Counted from the first letter of the stretch, positions 7,416 through 14,866 are shown. The stretch: DNA of 15,774 nucleotides from a bacterium (GCA_030672255.1 DAOVGU010000050.1:1-15774), one strand, 5' to 3'. Translations and numbers: made by a program. The notes: generated from the letters alone by a model not told the origin.

Positions 7416-8915
7416 TTACTGGACTGGATATTGCCGTTTTTCGAGTTGCTCTCTGGCTTTCTTTCTGGCTCTTTTTAAAGCATCCAAATGAACTTGGGCA
7501 AATTTTGCTCCTTGTGTTCCTGGATACTCCTTGACTATTTTTCTGAATTCTTCATCAACTGAATTAACGGATCTTCTGCCTTTCAACATTAAAAATGTAG
7601 CTAACCTATAATGAACCATTGCCCTTATTTCCTTGGGAGAATTGGGAATAGAGGGGCTTTGATAATAACCCAATCTTCTTGCCGTCTTTATCTCTATCTT
7701 GGGCCAATCTTCAAAGTGAGGTTCAGGGAAGTTCTTCAAAAATTCTCTACATAGTTTTATCGGTTCATCTAACATATCTTCTAAATCTGAAGGTAGCATT
7801 ATCTGAAGTTTAGAAAACCCGTTGATTAAAACATACAAGGCATCATCTGCCCATTTGCTTTTGGGATATTCATCATAAATCTTCTGGAAATTGTTAACAA
7901 TTCTTTGCCATTTTTTCTTGTTAGAGACAAGAAATTCCTCTCGCTTACTCTTCTTTTTAGTTTCAAAGCCCAGGGTTGATGTTTCCTCTTTAAGTTCCTC
8001 CCCTTCTTTAATTTCATTGAGTAGAAGAGAAAAATATTCTCCCATAAATTTCATATATTCCTTAAATGTTGACCTGAATAAAGATTCAGCTTCAGGAGAT
8101 TCTTTAGATAAAGTTGATGGCTCAGGAACTTTTTTAAGCAATTTCTGGAATTCCTCTTCCTGATACCATTTGGTATGACCATCAACAAAGAGGACATTGC
8201 GGCCATCTCCATGATTTTCTACTGAGGAATCATAGACGATAGGAGTATCCCCTGAATCAGCATTGGTTAAACCTTTTACATAGGTATAACTTATATTTTT
8301 TGCCGGGCATCTGAGTATATCGTCTTTAGCAAGATAATCTGGATATAATTCTTTAAGACTTTTGGGAAATTTCTCATCGTGGTCATAAGCATACATTTGG
8401 AGTACCACACCTATTTTCCTGAGGTTAAGCATACATTCAGTTCTAAGTTGAAGTTTTTGGGCATTAATTTGGGCTTTTTTAGTCTCTTTTTTCGCTTTCT
8501 CTAATATTTCTTCCATCTGTTTGTTCATTGCCAAATTAACTATTGACAAATTGGGTATCATCTTTACAACCTTTCTTCCAACAGGGGATTTATAGAATCT
8601 GAGCAATTCTTTTAGTTCACTCTCCGTGAAGTTTTTATCGTAGAGAGGGAAATAAATCTCATTTATAGATTCTTCTAATGCTTTCCCTTCCGAAAATAAT
8701 GATTCAGATTGTTTCCCCGGAGAAATTCCTAAGATTGCGTCTATCCCGCCGAAAAAATCTTCAGCCTCTTTTTTTACTCCTGTAATCTCAATTAGCTCTT
8801 TAATCAGCTTTTTCTTTGTTGATGAAATTTTCTCCTCTGCCCTAAGTGGTGTGATAAAAAAGAATAAAACCAACCCAACCACAACTGCAACACTACCTAT
8901 TTTTTTCTTACACAT
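7416..8915 (-). CDS. Exported DUF2059 / H-X9-DG / TPR-like fusion protein
   Basis: I choose the ATG at 8915 (499 residues), because it has a G-rich Shine-Dalgarno (G7, four bases away) and opens with a clean signal peptide, MCKKKIGSVAVVVGLVLFFF, probably cleaved after A26. The same frame runs open to 9065, but that extension is translated repeat ('VIPAKAGIH'). Residues about 30-140 resemble DUF2059 (L-Y-D-K-N-F-T-E-S-E-L-K-E-L-L-R-F-Y-K-S-P-V-G-R-K). Residues about 160-250 look like the C-terminal part of a pseudopilin-like DUF1559 protein: C-M-L-N-L-R-K-I-G-V, C-P-A-K, and an exact H-X9-DG motif with H235 and D245-G246. The prepilin leader helix is missing. Residues about 330-480 hold helical TPR/BamD-like pairs such as Y-D-E-Y-P-K-S-K-W-A-D-D-A-L. 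It is the last gene of a three-gene block. Function is unknown; an envelope role is inferred from the signal peptide and domains. Confidence 0.8.
   Translation of the reverse strand: MCKKKIGSVAVVVGLVLFFFITPLRAEEKISSTKKKLIKELIEITGVKKEAEDFFGGIDAILGISPGKQSESLFSEGKALEESINEIYFPLYDKNFTESELKELLRFYKSPVGRKVVKMIPNLSIVNLAMNKQMEEILEKAKKETKKAQINAQKLQLRTECMLNLRKIGVVLQMYAYDHDEKFPKSLKELYPDYLAKDDILRCPAKNISYTYVKGLTNADSGDTPIVYDSSVENHGDGRNVLFVDGHTKWYQEEEFQKLLKKVPEPSTLSKESPEAESLFRSTFKEYMKFMGEYFSLLLNEIKEGEELKEETSTLGFETKKKSKREEFLVSNKKKWQRIVNNFQKIYDEYPKSKWADDALYVLINGFSKLQIMLPSDLEDMLDEPIKLCREFLKNFPEPHFEDWPKIEIKTARRLGYYQSPSIPNSPKEIRAMVHYRLATFLMLKGRRSVNSVDEEFRKIVKEYPGTQGAKFAQVHLDALKRARKKAREQLEKRQYPVQ
7418..7441. repeat. 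24-bp dispersed repeat, copy 1 (covers the 3' end of the fusion gene)
   Basis: ACTGGACTGGATATTGC followed by CGTTTTT matches 10466-10489 at 23 of 24 positions in the same orientation. Here it encodes the last residues Q-Y-P-V-Q of the fusion protein. In the second copy it is noncoding. Confidence 0.8.
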
Positions 8916-8917
8916 TT

Positions 8918-8927
8918 TACCCCCCCT
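8918..8927 (-). promoter_or_regulatory. Poly-G Shine-Dalgarno of the fusion gene
   Basis: On the minus strand the ATG at 8915 is preceded by GAGGGGGGG (8928-8920) and TAAA. A run of seven G (8926-8920) serves as the ribosome binding site. An equal G7 run precedes the anti-sigma start. Such tracts are prone to slippage. Confidence 0.6.
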
Positions 8928-8935
8928 CATTTCTT

Positions 8936-9086
8936 GTAAATATTTAGTGAACCAAATCCTACTCTCATTGTCATTCCCGCAATAGGCCCTTACTGTCATT
9001 CCCGTAGTCAGTAAACGGGAATCTATTCTGTGGATTCCTGCTTTCGCAGGAATGACACACTCCAACGGAGTTGACTGAGTATTTAC
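8936..9086 (+). mobile_element. MITE-like element A with 17-bp terminal inverted repeats
   Basis: The 151-bp element has left end GTAAATATTTAGTGAAC (8936-8952). Its right end is the inverse of GTAAATACTCAGTCAAC (9070-9086), with 14 of 17 matching. The interior contains a truncated GTCATTCCCGCAATA unit and a full unit at 8995-9056 that runs from GTCATTCCCG to CAGGAATGAC. Element B at 14026-14144 shares both ends and the sequence next to them. It has no coding capacity and no target duplication I can recognise. It fills the gap between the peptidase gene and the fusion gene and ends 20 bases from the fusion ATG. Confidence 0.75.
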
Positions 9087-9095
9087 TTTTTAATT

Positions 9096-10457
9096 CTATG
9101 GTTGACCCAAAATGTATGGGCTCGTGGGATGAAAAATAAGTACACGATGGCAAGTTGCTTCTAACTCTTTTCTCTGAAATCTCTTAAGTGTAGAATATAC
9201 ATTCCAGCTTTCGCTTAGAAGAAATTCGTCTCGTTGCTTATTAAATCCCACAACGACACTTGCATGAGTCCCCCCTGTTTTCATCTTCTGAAAATATACA
9301 AGCTCCTTTCCTGTAATTTTCATAGGAGGAATTGTAGCATCTCTTGCAACTGCTTTGCTGTGAGATGATATTTGCCGATCACGTATGCGGTCAAAGTATC
9401 GCCAAACTATAAAGGGCTCTCCTTGATTGATTCTTTCTCTGGCAGTTCTCGCGATAAAAATTGGTTCTGTTCTAAAATTGAGTTTAGCTTTACCTGTCAC
9501 TACTTTGGATAGTGCATTAATCAGACCAGCCCCGGGTTCACCTTGGCTATACCCAGCAAGAGTGGCCAATTGGGTGTTGCTAACCTCACAGACGAAATAG
9601 CGTAGAACCATCTCTACTGTCGCAACAGCACAATAACCTTTATGGCCTTGCTCAACTAAAGGAATGTTGCGAATTATGACATCACCATTTGCTAAATGTT
9701 CAACGTTATCTTTTATACTATGTTTTTTCTTTAACAGGTTAGTTCTCTCTCTACTTGATTTAGATTTTTTCTCTCGTGGAAGGAGTTCCAAGGAAATATA
9801 AGTATCTTTAACGCTATACAAATTGAAAATAGTCCCTTTAGTTGCCCAAGTTTGGCAGCGTTCTGAGCCTAAGTCCGAGCTAAATTTACCAAAACTCTCG
9901 GTATGTCTACCATAATTTGTATTTAACCAGCGGGTAATTGCCTTTTGCTTTGTAGAGTAGGTTTTCTTAAACTCTTTATCTAAACGAGGGAATAGCATTC
10001 TTTCGCGTTGTCTATCTTCTTGTTGTTTCTGACGCGAAACTGATAGTTCTGCAAGTGTTTTGGTCGATGCAATTTTATAATTAAACTCATGACTTTTTTT
10101 ATAAGGGAAAAAATCTCCTTCATTTAAGATGTTAATGTAAACAGCAATAAGATGGCTTGAAGAATTAAATCTTAATTCCACGCTGTGGACTGAAAAATTT
10201 TCTATGGCCTTATTGGGAGCGAAGAGAATTTTTTCCATACGGCTCAGAACATTGAAACCTTTATCAGTTGTCGAAGAACGTCTCCAGAATTGTTGCAGGA
10301 AATCTTTTGAAGTAGTTTGCCAGAATTCCGGCTTAGCAGGATCTGTTTTGAAATAAAATTTGGTTGCACTATCTCCTTGAGCAAAGAGATAAGAACCTAT
10401 AAAAAGGATTATTATTAAAATTGTCCCGATTACCAAAGTTTTCTTCATCTCATCCAT
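9096..10457 (-). CDS. Exported C39-like (papain-fold) cysteine peptidase
   Basis: This 453-residue protein begins with a signal sequence (hydrophobic about 8-26, F-A-Q cleavage region near 27). It starts at the ATG at 10457 or, equally plausibly, at M4 (10448), which has GGATGAG just upstream. Residues 30-250 are a helix- and charge-rich N-terminal region I do not recognise. The C-terminal half carries a peptidase C39-like fold: I-P-L-V-E-Q-G-H-K-G-Y-C-A-V-A-T with nucleophile C276, then G-G-T-H-A-S with H398 and S-E-S-W-N with N419. That completes a Cys-His-Asn/Asp triad in the correct order and spacing. Such proteins are known among PVC-type bacteria as putative secreted peptidases. A bacteriocin-exporter role is unlikely because there are no transporter domains. 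The target is unknown, possibly one of the neighbouring surface proteins. It sits between the TPR gene and element A. Confidence 0.8.
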   Translation of the reverse strand: MDEMKKTLVIGTILIIILFIGSYLFAQGDSATKFYFKTDPAKPEFWQTTSKDFLQQFWRRSSTTDKGFNVLSRMEKILFAPNKAIENFSVHSVELRFNSSSHLIAVYINILNEGDFFPYKKSHEFNYKIASTKTLAELSVSRQKQQEDRQRERMLFPRLDKEFKKTYSTKQKAITRWLNTNYGRHTESFGKFSSDLGSERCQTWATKGTIFNLYSVKDTYISLELLPREKKSKSSRERTNLLKKKHSIKDNVEHLANGDVIIRNIPLVEQGHKGYCAVATVEMVLRYFVCEVSNTQLATLAGYSQGEPGAGLINALSKVVTGKAKLNFRTEPIFIARTARERINQGEPFIVWRYFDRIRDRQISSHSKAVARDATIPPMKITGKELVYFQKMKTGGTHASVVVGFNKQRDEFLLSESWNVYSTLKRFQRKELEATCHRVLIFHPTSPYILGQP

Positions 10458-10465
10458 TACAGCTC

Positions 10466-10489
10466 ACTGGACTGGATATTGCTGTTTTT
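10466..10489. repeat. 24-bp dispersed repeat, copy 2 (between TPR and peptidase genes)
   Basis: This is the second copy of the sequence at 7418-7441 (23 of 24 identical). It fills nearly all of the 34-base gap between the stop of the TPR gene (10492) and the start of the peptidase gene (10457). It contains a tandem ACTGGACTGG. Confidence 0.8.
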
Positions 10490-10491
10490 TT

Positions 10492-11388
10492 CTAACGCCA
10501 TCTTCCATCCTGCGGTATTTTGCCCTTTATGATTTCATTTTTCCACTTTGATAATTGCTCAGCATGTTCTTGGACAACACGCACGCTATTATGATTAGAG
10601 CGATCAACGTTCTCCGGATTCGCCCAAAATTTACCAACCATATCTAAATATTCAAGAACAGCAGACTTTTCACCTTTCTCGAGAAGCTCACGGGCAAGAG
10701 AGAAATTGGGCCCGAATGACTTAAGTTGTGGTGAACCTGGGGTCTTGGCTGATTTCAAAAGATATATCTTTGCAGTTTTGAGGTCACCCTCCTGAAGAGC
10801 AACACGTCCCAAAACAGTGTTTGCTTCGTGGTGATTACTATTATTTCTTACTATCCCTTCAGCTAACCGTTTTGCAGAGGCAATGTCCCCAGCTTCAAGT
10901 GATGCAATGGCGATATTCATATTTTGTGAAGACACAAAGGGCTTAAGAGCTTTCTTGTCAACACTAACTTCTAATGCTGTTTGCAAGATTTGTGAGGATT
11001 TCTGTAAATAACTGAGAGCGCACTTATAACGGGCTCGTCTCTCTTCCACTGGGAGAAATTTTGCATCATACTGGTCTGAAGCAAAGCACATATCAATCAA
11101 ATAACACCAGATGGGGTTTGTTGGTTTCCTTTTCTGGGCCGCGAGGATTAGTAAAATTACTTTTTTTCGATCTCCCAAAAGAAGTTTCCAATGGTAGTTC
11201 GGATCGCTCTTCAGCTTCTTTTCAAGATCGTCAAGTTCAACATCAGTAAACCTGTGCGTTGTATCTATCATTGGATTTGTGTTCCCGACATCTTCTGCCG
11301 GTAAGTCGTCAAGATTGCTACAAAGAAACGTTACAATGAGAACAGAGCTTATGAGTATAAGGTGGATACACCAATCTATTATCTTCAT
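10492..11388 (-). CDS. Exported TPR-repeat protein
   Basis: This 298-residue protein is the first gene of the three-gene block. It has a good Shine-Dalgarno, AAGGAGAAGTAATCC, before the ATG at 11388. Residues about 7-23 form a signal or anchor segment (C-I-H-L-I-L-I-S-S-V-L-I-V-T-F-L). A cysteine at 23 does not sit in a canonical lipobox, so lipidation is doubtful. Tetratricopeptide-like helix pairs are visible at about 155-185 (A-S-L-E-A-G-D-I-A-S-A-K-R-L-A-E), 189-215 (L-G-R-V-A-L-Q-E-G-D-L-K-T-A-K) and 228-258. TPRs are protein-interaction scaffolds, here probably periplasmic. The inverted repeat IR-R ends 60 bases upstream of the start. The downstream peptidase gene is 34 bases away, so they are likely one transcript. 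The specific function is unknown. Confidence 0.8.
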   Translation of the reverse strand: MKIIDWCIHLILISSVLIVTFLCSNLDDLPAEDVGNTNPMIDTTHRFTDVELDDLEKKLKSDPNYHWKLLLGDRKKVILLILAAQKRKPTNPIWCYLIDMCFASDQYDAKFLPVEERRARYKCALSYLQKSSQILQTALEVSVDKKALKPFVSSQNMNIAIASLEAGDIASAKRLAEGIVRNNSNHHEANTVLGRVALQEGDLKTAKIYLLKSAKTPGSPQLKSFGPNFSLARELLEKGEKSAVLEYLDMVGKFWANPENVDRSNHNSVRVVQEHAEQLSKWKNEIIKGKIPQDGRWR

Positions 11389-11447
11389 GGATTACTTCTC
11401 CTTGCCCTTGTATTTTCTGATAATAGAATCTTTTATCTGCTTATGTT

Positions 11448-11576
11448 CTTGTTGTATGGAATTTCAAAGTTGTACTCAATAAACTCAGGCAAAGCAAGCT
11501 TTGCCACTACATAGACAAAATAAATATGTAGTTGCCGTCCCTGCGGAAGCAGGGATTACTCGGCTAATTTATAATC
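11448..11576 (-). repeat. Long inverted repeat, right copy (IR-R, 129 bp)
   Basis: This is the inverse copy of 7286-7414, with 125 of 129 positions matching and the same three hairpins. It lies between the 789-residue gene (ends 11622) and the TPR gene (starts 11388). The two copies therefore bracket exactly three genes. No gene or other signal was found in the rest of the 11389-11621 gap beyond the TPR ribosome binding site. Confidence 0.95.
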
Positions 11577-11621
11577 GCGAGAGTTGAATTTAAATTTCTT
11601 CATCTTGTTTTACAATCTCTT

Positions 11622-13991
11622 TCAGGGTTTTAATTCAGTCAATCGATAAATTTTATCATTGACCTTAAAGAGTGCATTCTGGTAAAGATGCTCTGTGTCT
11701 TCATCATATTCGCCGTCCTGATTAAGGTCAATGTATAAGCCATTATCCGAGAAAAGACCATCGGTATTGCTATCAGAAGCACAGGCTTTATACTGGAGAT
11801 TAGCAAAATAAGTGAGTTTAGTTAGTTCAATTTCTCCGCTATAAGAACAACCTGAAGATACCATTGCTCTTATACGGGTCCCACCGCCCTTATGGGATGA
11901 GGAATCTGTTACCCAGTATGTTGCCCCATAGCCCTTCTTTTCTTTATCAACAGAAAGGGTTACCCGGTAAATGGCTTGGTAAGTTCTTCGCTTAATTTTA
12001 TAATTTACCAAAAGGTTCAAGCCACCATAAAAATGCTTGTCGGATACTCTTATTGGTTTTCCGTCGTTGGTTAAATCTTCATCATTATTGCTGTCGGCAT
12101 ACAGAAAAATCTCCTTTCCTTTTTGGTCAATTATTAAAGTAATAAGATTATCCTTAGCGTTTCCTAATTTAATTGCTCCAAATAGAGGAGATGAGAGTTC
12201 TGGTAATTTCTTTAATTTCTCCTCTGGCTTATTATGAAGTCTCACCGTCTGGCAGGTAACAGGGAAGATAGCTCCCCCTTTCCCATAATGCAAAGGGCTA
12301 TTCTTTGATAACAGGTTTATCCTTACCCTTTTTACTCTTAATCTCTTTTCTCTTATCTCTTTCTTTAAGGATACTGCTTTCCTGATACCTTCTATATTGG
12401 CGTATCCGGTGAGGTCCCTTAATGCCAAAAGAAGAATTACTCTCGGCTTATCTTTATACCAGTGAAGACGTTTTAATTGGTCTCTATCTAACTTACCATA
12501 CTTATTCTCTAATTCCGTATAAAGGTTAAGAAGTGGTTCTATTGCCTTGTCGTTTTTTATTTCACCTAACTCTTTGGCTACGGCATAACGGACATCTGAT
12601 ATTTCTGTTTCTTTTAAAAGTTCTAATAAGGAATTTATATCTTTCTTCTTAACGAGTGACTTTACATAAGTAGTTGAATATTTTTTGTCTTTTACTAAAA
12701 GATAAGTTTTTCTTTCCCGATAGGGAGTGATAACAATGACTTTACCTTCTTTATTCAGACCAATTAACCTTAATCTATATTTTCCCTCTTTCCTGCCTGT
12801 TTTCTTTAATAAATCCGAGAAAGAGACATTGGTTGCAGTGGTATTAAAAACGCCGATGGGGCGAGATGAAGTGGTAGTAGTAAAACGTCCTTTCCCTCTT
12901 TCCTTTATCTTTTCTTCTACGGAGGAAATTTCAAGACTATACGTTTCTACATCAGGCCAAGGTTCCCAAGAAAAGAAAATTTTTTCTACATCCTCTATAG
13001 CAAATATTTCATTTTCTTCAGGAGATATTATCTTAATGCCTTCTAACTGCTCCATCTCTGAAGGGATTCTTCGCCATGCTGACCTCATCAGCATATTCTT
13101 TGCTTCCTCTGGTTTATCTACGAGGAAATAATGGATGGGTTTATGCCTTTTGGTTCTGGAGATGACCTCTCCCCAATCACCTAAGGCGACAATCTCCAGG
13201 GTATATTCTCCGACAAGTGGATTATCCTTCCGTTTCAAGTATTTTAAATAGGGAAGGTTCATTTGCCGGTGCAGTTCAGATAGAGAAACTGAAGGTTTAT
13301 TCGTATAATAACAGCCGAGAGCTCCAGACCAGGAAGAACCTTTTTTATCATATCTTCTATAGCCTATTCTCACCCGATAATTACCTATGCGCTGAAACCG
13401 GGGATTTTTGAGTTTATATGGCTGCCAGTTAAAGATAATATTTTCTTCGTTTCCTTTAAAATTAGCAATAATCTCATTGTTTTTAGGGAATATTACCTTG
13501 ATTGGTTCAACAAGCCGGATATGTTTTATAAATTTTTTCTCTCCTTTTTCAACCCTGAATTTATACCAGCCTTTCCATTCTTCTCTTTCCCTTATCCCTA
13601 TCTTTCCTTCTGTTTTCTTTCCTATGACTACCGCTCCATTATAAACATAGGTCCCGGAAGGAAGGCTAATAGTGAAATTCCCTTTTTCATCTGTGGTGAC
13701 AATTTGGGTAATCTTAGTATCATTTAATAATAGTCCTACTTTGACATCACTTGCTCCATCCCCATCAATCAATATTTTTCCTTTTGCCTTTGCCTCGCCG
13801 GAGGGAAGTATTTCTCTTTGACCCAACCACATTGAGCCTTCTGACCAGTTCTCAAGGATAGTTACTTTGGGTGAATCCCACATCATTTGTCCAAGATAAT
13901 TCCCAAAGGTACGGGACGAACCCTGTTTAATAAAAACCAGAGAAAACAAAATTAATCCGAGACCAATCACACTAATATTTGGTTTTCTCAT
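11622..13991 (-). CDS. Large exported multidomain protein (CnaB-like, Fn3-like, HEAT-like, Ca-loop C-terminus)
   Basis: This 789-residue protein has a signal peptide (about 1-26) and a strong Shine-Dalgarno, AAAGGAGG, 11 bases before the ATG at 13991. Residues about 68-160 look like a carboxypeptidase-regulatory/CnaB-type beta domain (G-K-I-L-I-D-G-D-G-A-S-D-V-K-V, then T-D-E-K-G-N-F-T-I-S-L-P-S-G-T-Y). Two Fn3-like stretches follow, around F-N-W-Q-P (187-191) and F-S-W-E-P-W-P (340-346), each with a Y-x-L/V-x-I strand. Residues about 445-545 are HEAT-like helical repeats (V-R-Y-A-V-A-K-E-L-G-E-I-K-N-D-K-A-I-E-P-L). The C-terminus holds three D-x-N-x-D(-G) loops, at D633, D740 and D755, that resemble dockerin/EF-hand calcium sites. 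I do not recognise a named family; a surface-exposed or periplasmic binding protein is inferred. It lies downstream of the sigma/anti-sigma genes, with element B just upstream. Confidence 0.8.
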   Translation of the reverse strand: MRKPNISVIGLGLILFSLVFIKQGSSRTFGNYLGQMMWDSPKVTILENWSEGSMWLGQREILPSGEAKAKGKILIDGDGASDVKVGLLLNDTKITQIVTTDEKGNFTISLPSGTYVYNGAVVIGKKTEGKIGIREREEWKGWYKFRVEKGEKKFIKHIRLVEPIKVIFPKNNEIIANFKGNEENIIFNWQPYKLKNPRFQRIGNYRVRIGYRRYDKKGSSWSGALGCYYTNKPSVSLSELHRQMNLPYLKYLKRKDNPLVGEYTLEIVALGDWGEVISRTKRHKPIHYFLVDKPEEAKNMLMRSAWRRIPSEMEQLEGIKIISPEENEIFAIEDVEKIFFSWEPWPDVETYSLEISSVEEKIKERGKGRFTTTTSSRPIGVFNTTATNVSFSDLLKKTGRKEGKYRLRLIGLNKEGKVIVITPYRERKTYLLVKDKKYSTTYVKSLVKKKDINSLLELLKETEISDVRYAVAKELGEIKNDKAIEPLLNLYTELENKYGKLDRDQLKRLHWYKDKPRVILLLALRDLTGYANIEGIRKAVSLKKEIREKRLRVKRVRINLLSKNSPLHYGKGGAIFPVTCQTVRLHNKPEEKLKKLPELSSPLFGAIKLGNAKDNLITLIIDQKGKEIFLYADSNNDEDLTNDGKPIRVSDKHFYGGLNLLVNYKIKRRTYQAIYRVTLSVDKEKKGYGATYWVTDSSSHKGGGTRIRAMVSSGCSYSGEIELTKLTYFANLQYKACASDSNTDGLFSDNGLYIDLNQDGEYDEDTEHLYQNALFKVNDKIYRLTELKP

Positions 13992-14025
13992 AAAGACTTC
14001 AACCTCCTTTTTTTGTTCCCAGTCA

Positions 14026-14144
14026 GTAAATACTCAGTGAACACCGTGTCATTCCTGTGAAAACAGGAATCCAATCCAATAGATTCCCGATTACTAACCT
14101 CGGGAATGACAGCGAGGGTAGGACGTGGTTCACTGAATATTTAC
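14026..14144 (-). mobile_element. MITE-like element B with 17-bp terminal inverted repeats
   Basis: The 119-bp element is bounded by GTAAATACTCAGTGAAC (14026-14042) and the inverse of GTAAATATTCAGTGAAC (14128-14144), with 16 of 17 matching. The core at 14048-14110 is the reverse complement of 14923-14980 except for one substitution and a 5-bp tandem duplication. It is a second copy of element A's type in the opposite orientation; beyond the terminal repeat the next about 25 bases are also clearly related. It ends 34 bases upstream of the 789-residue gene's start. Confidence 0.8.
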
Positions 14145-14170
14145 CCATTTATTTAATTAGACACACTTTT

Positions 14171-14821
14171 TTAAAAATCCTTCAAATTATTGATGGGAAT
14201 AGGGTCTCCTTCTAAGTTCTGGATAACCTTTCTTACATACCCAGGCTCTGTTGTTTCCCGATAGAAGATAGCCGGTTGCTCCTGTCTATTCATTCGGCCC
14301 TCTCTCTGTAAGATTACCACCTGATAACGAGGAGTCTGAGCCATCTTTTTTAAAAGAGCAAGTTGGGTTGTCTGGGTGCGGTTTTTTTGTTCAAGCCCTT
14401 TTATCTTTGTGTTAAGCTTCTTTATCTTTGTCTGAAGTTGAACTGTCTGGGTCTGGTAGGAGCAAAGAAGGTTACGTTCTTTCACGAGTATTCTTGCTAT
14501 AAAGGCAAAAAGAAGCACAATTGAGCAAATAGCTAAGGCTATTTTTAGTTTGAAAGAACTTGCTGGAACGGAAAGCCCTGCTCTGTAATAAGAGGTTATC
14601 CTATGCTTTAATTTATTCTGGAACTCCTGCCAATATTCCCCTGACCTTTCCACCTTATTTTTTTTAGCTAACAATTCCCCGATTTTTTTGAATGTCTCTA
14701 ATTTCTTCTGGCAGATAGCACATCCTTTTAAATGCTCTTCCACCTTTTCCCTAACTTTATCAGAAAGAGCATTATCAAGATAAGGAATAAACCTCTTTTG
14801 AATTCCATAACATTTCCTCAT
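14171..14821 (-). CDS. Zinc-finger transmembrane anti-sigma factor
   Basis: This 216-residue protein carries an N-terminal anti-sigma zinc-finger (ZAS/RsrA-type) domain: C4, Y-L-D-N-A-L (14-19), then H30-x3-C34-x2-C37. A membrane span follows at about 92-112, then a Q/K-rich coiled coil (about 122-160) and a short periplasmic tail with no recognised fold. This topology fits a sensor that holds the ECF sigma factor at the inner membrane and releases it on an envelope signal. The start at 14821 has a poly-G ribosome binding site (G7 at 14834-14828, six bases from ATG). Its sigma partner is encoded upstream at 14988-15557, but the usual overlap is absent because 166 bases of repeat lie between. 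The signal and release mechanism are not readable from sequence. Confidence 0.88.
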   Translation of the reverse strand: MRKCYGIQKRFIPYLDNALSDKVREKVEEHLKGCAICQKKLETFKKIGELLAKKNKVERSGEYWQEFQNKLKHRITSYYRAGLSVPASSFKLKIALAICSIVLLFAFIARILVKERNLLCSYQTQTVQLQTKIKKLNTKIKGLEQKNRTQTTQLALLKKMAQTPRYQVVILQREGRMNRQEQPAIFYRETTEPGYVRKVIQNLEGDPIPINNLKDF

Positions 14822-14827
14822 TTTTAG

Positions 14828-14834
14828 CCCCCCC
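14828..14834 (-). promoter_or_regulatory. Poly-G Shine-Dalgarno of the anti-sigma gene
   Basis: A run of seven G, preceded by six A and followed by CTAAAA and the ATG, is the only ribosome binding site candidate. It matches the G7 run in front of the fusion gene at 8926-8920. Confidence 0.6.
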
Positions 14835-14866
14835 TTTTTTGAATTCGTATTGTCAAAAACTTCCTG

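Noticed and set aside
8916..9065. N-terminal extension of the fusion protein from 9065 ('VIPAKAGIH...')
   Set aside because: It is translated repeat element A. A better start with ribosome binding site and signal peptide is at 8915.
12727..13131. 134-residue plus-strand frame inside the 789-residue gene
   Set aside because: It is a shadow of a real gene whose reading frame has a signal peptide, domain motifs and a Shine-Dalgarno.
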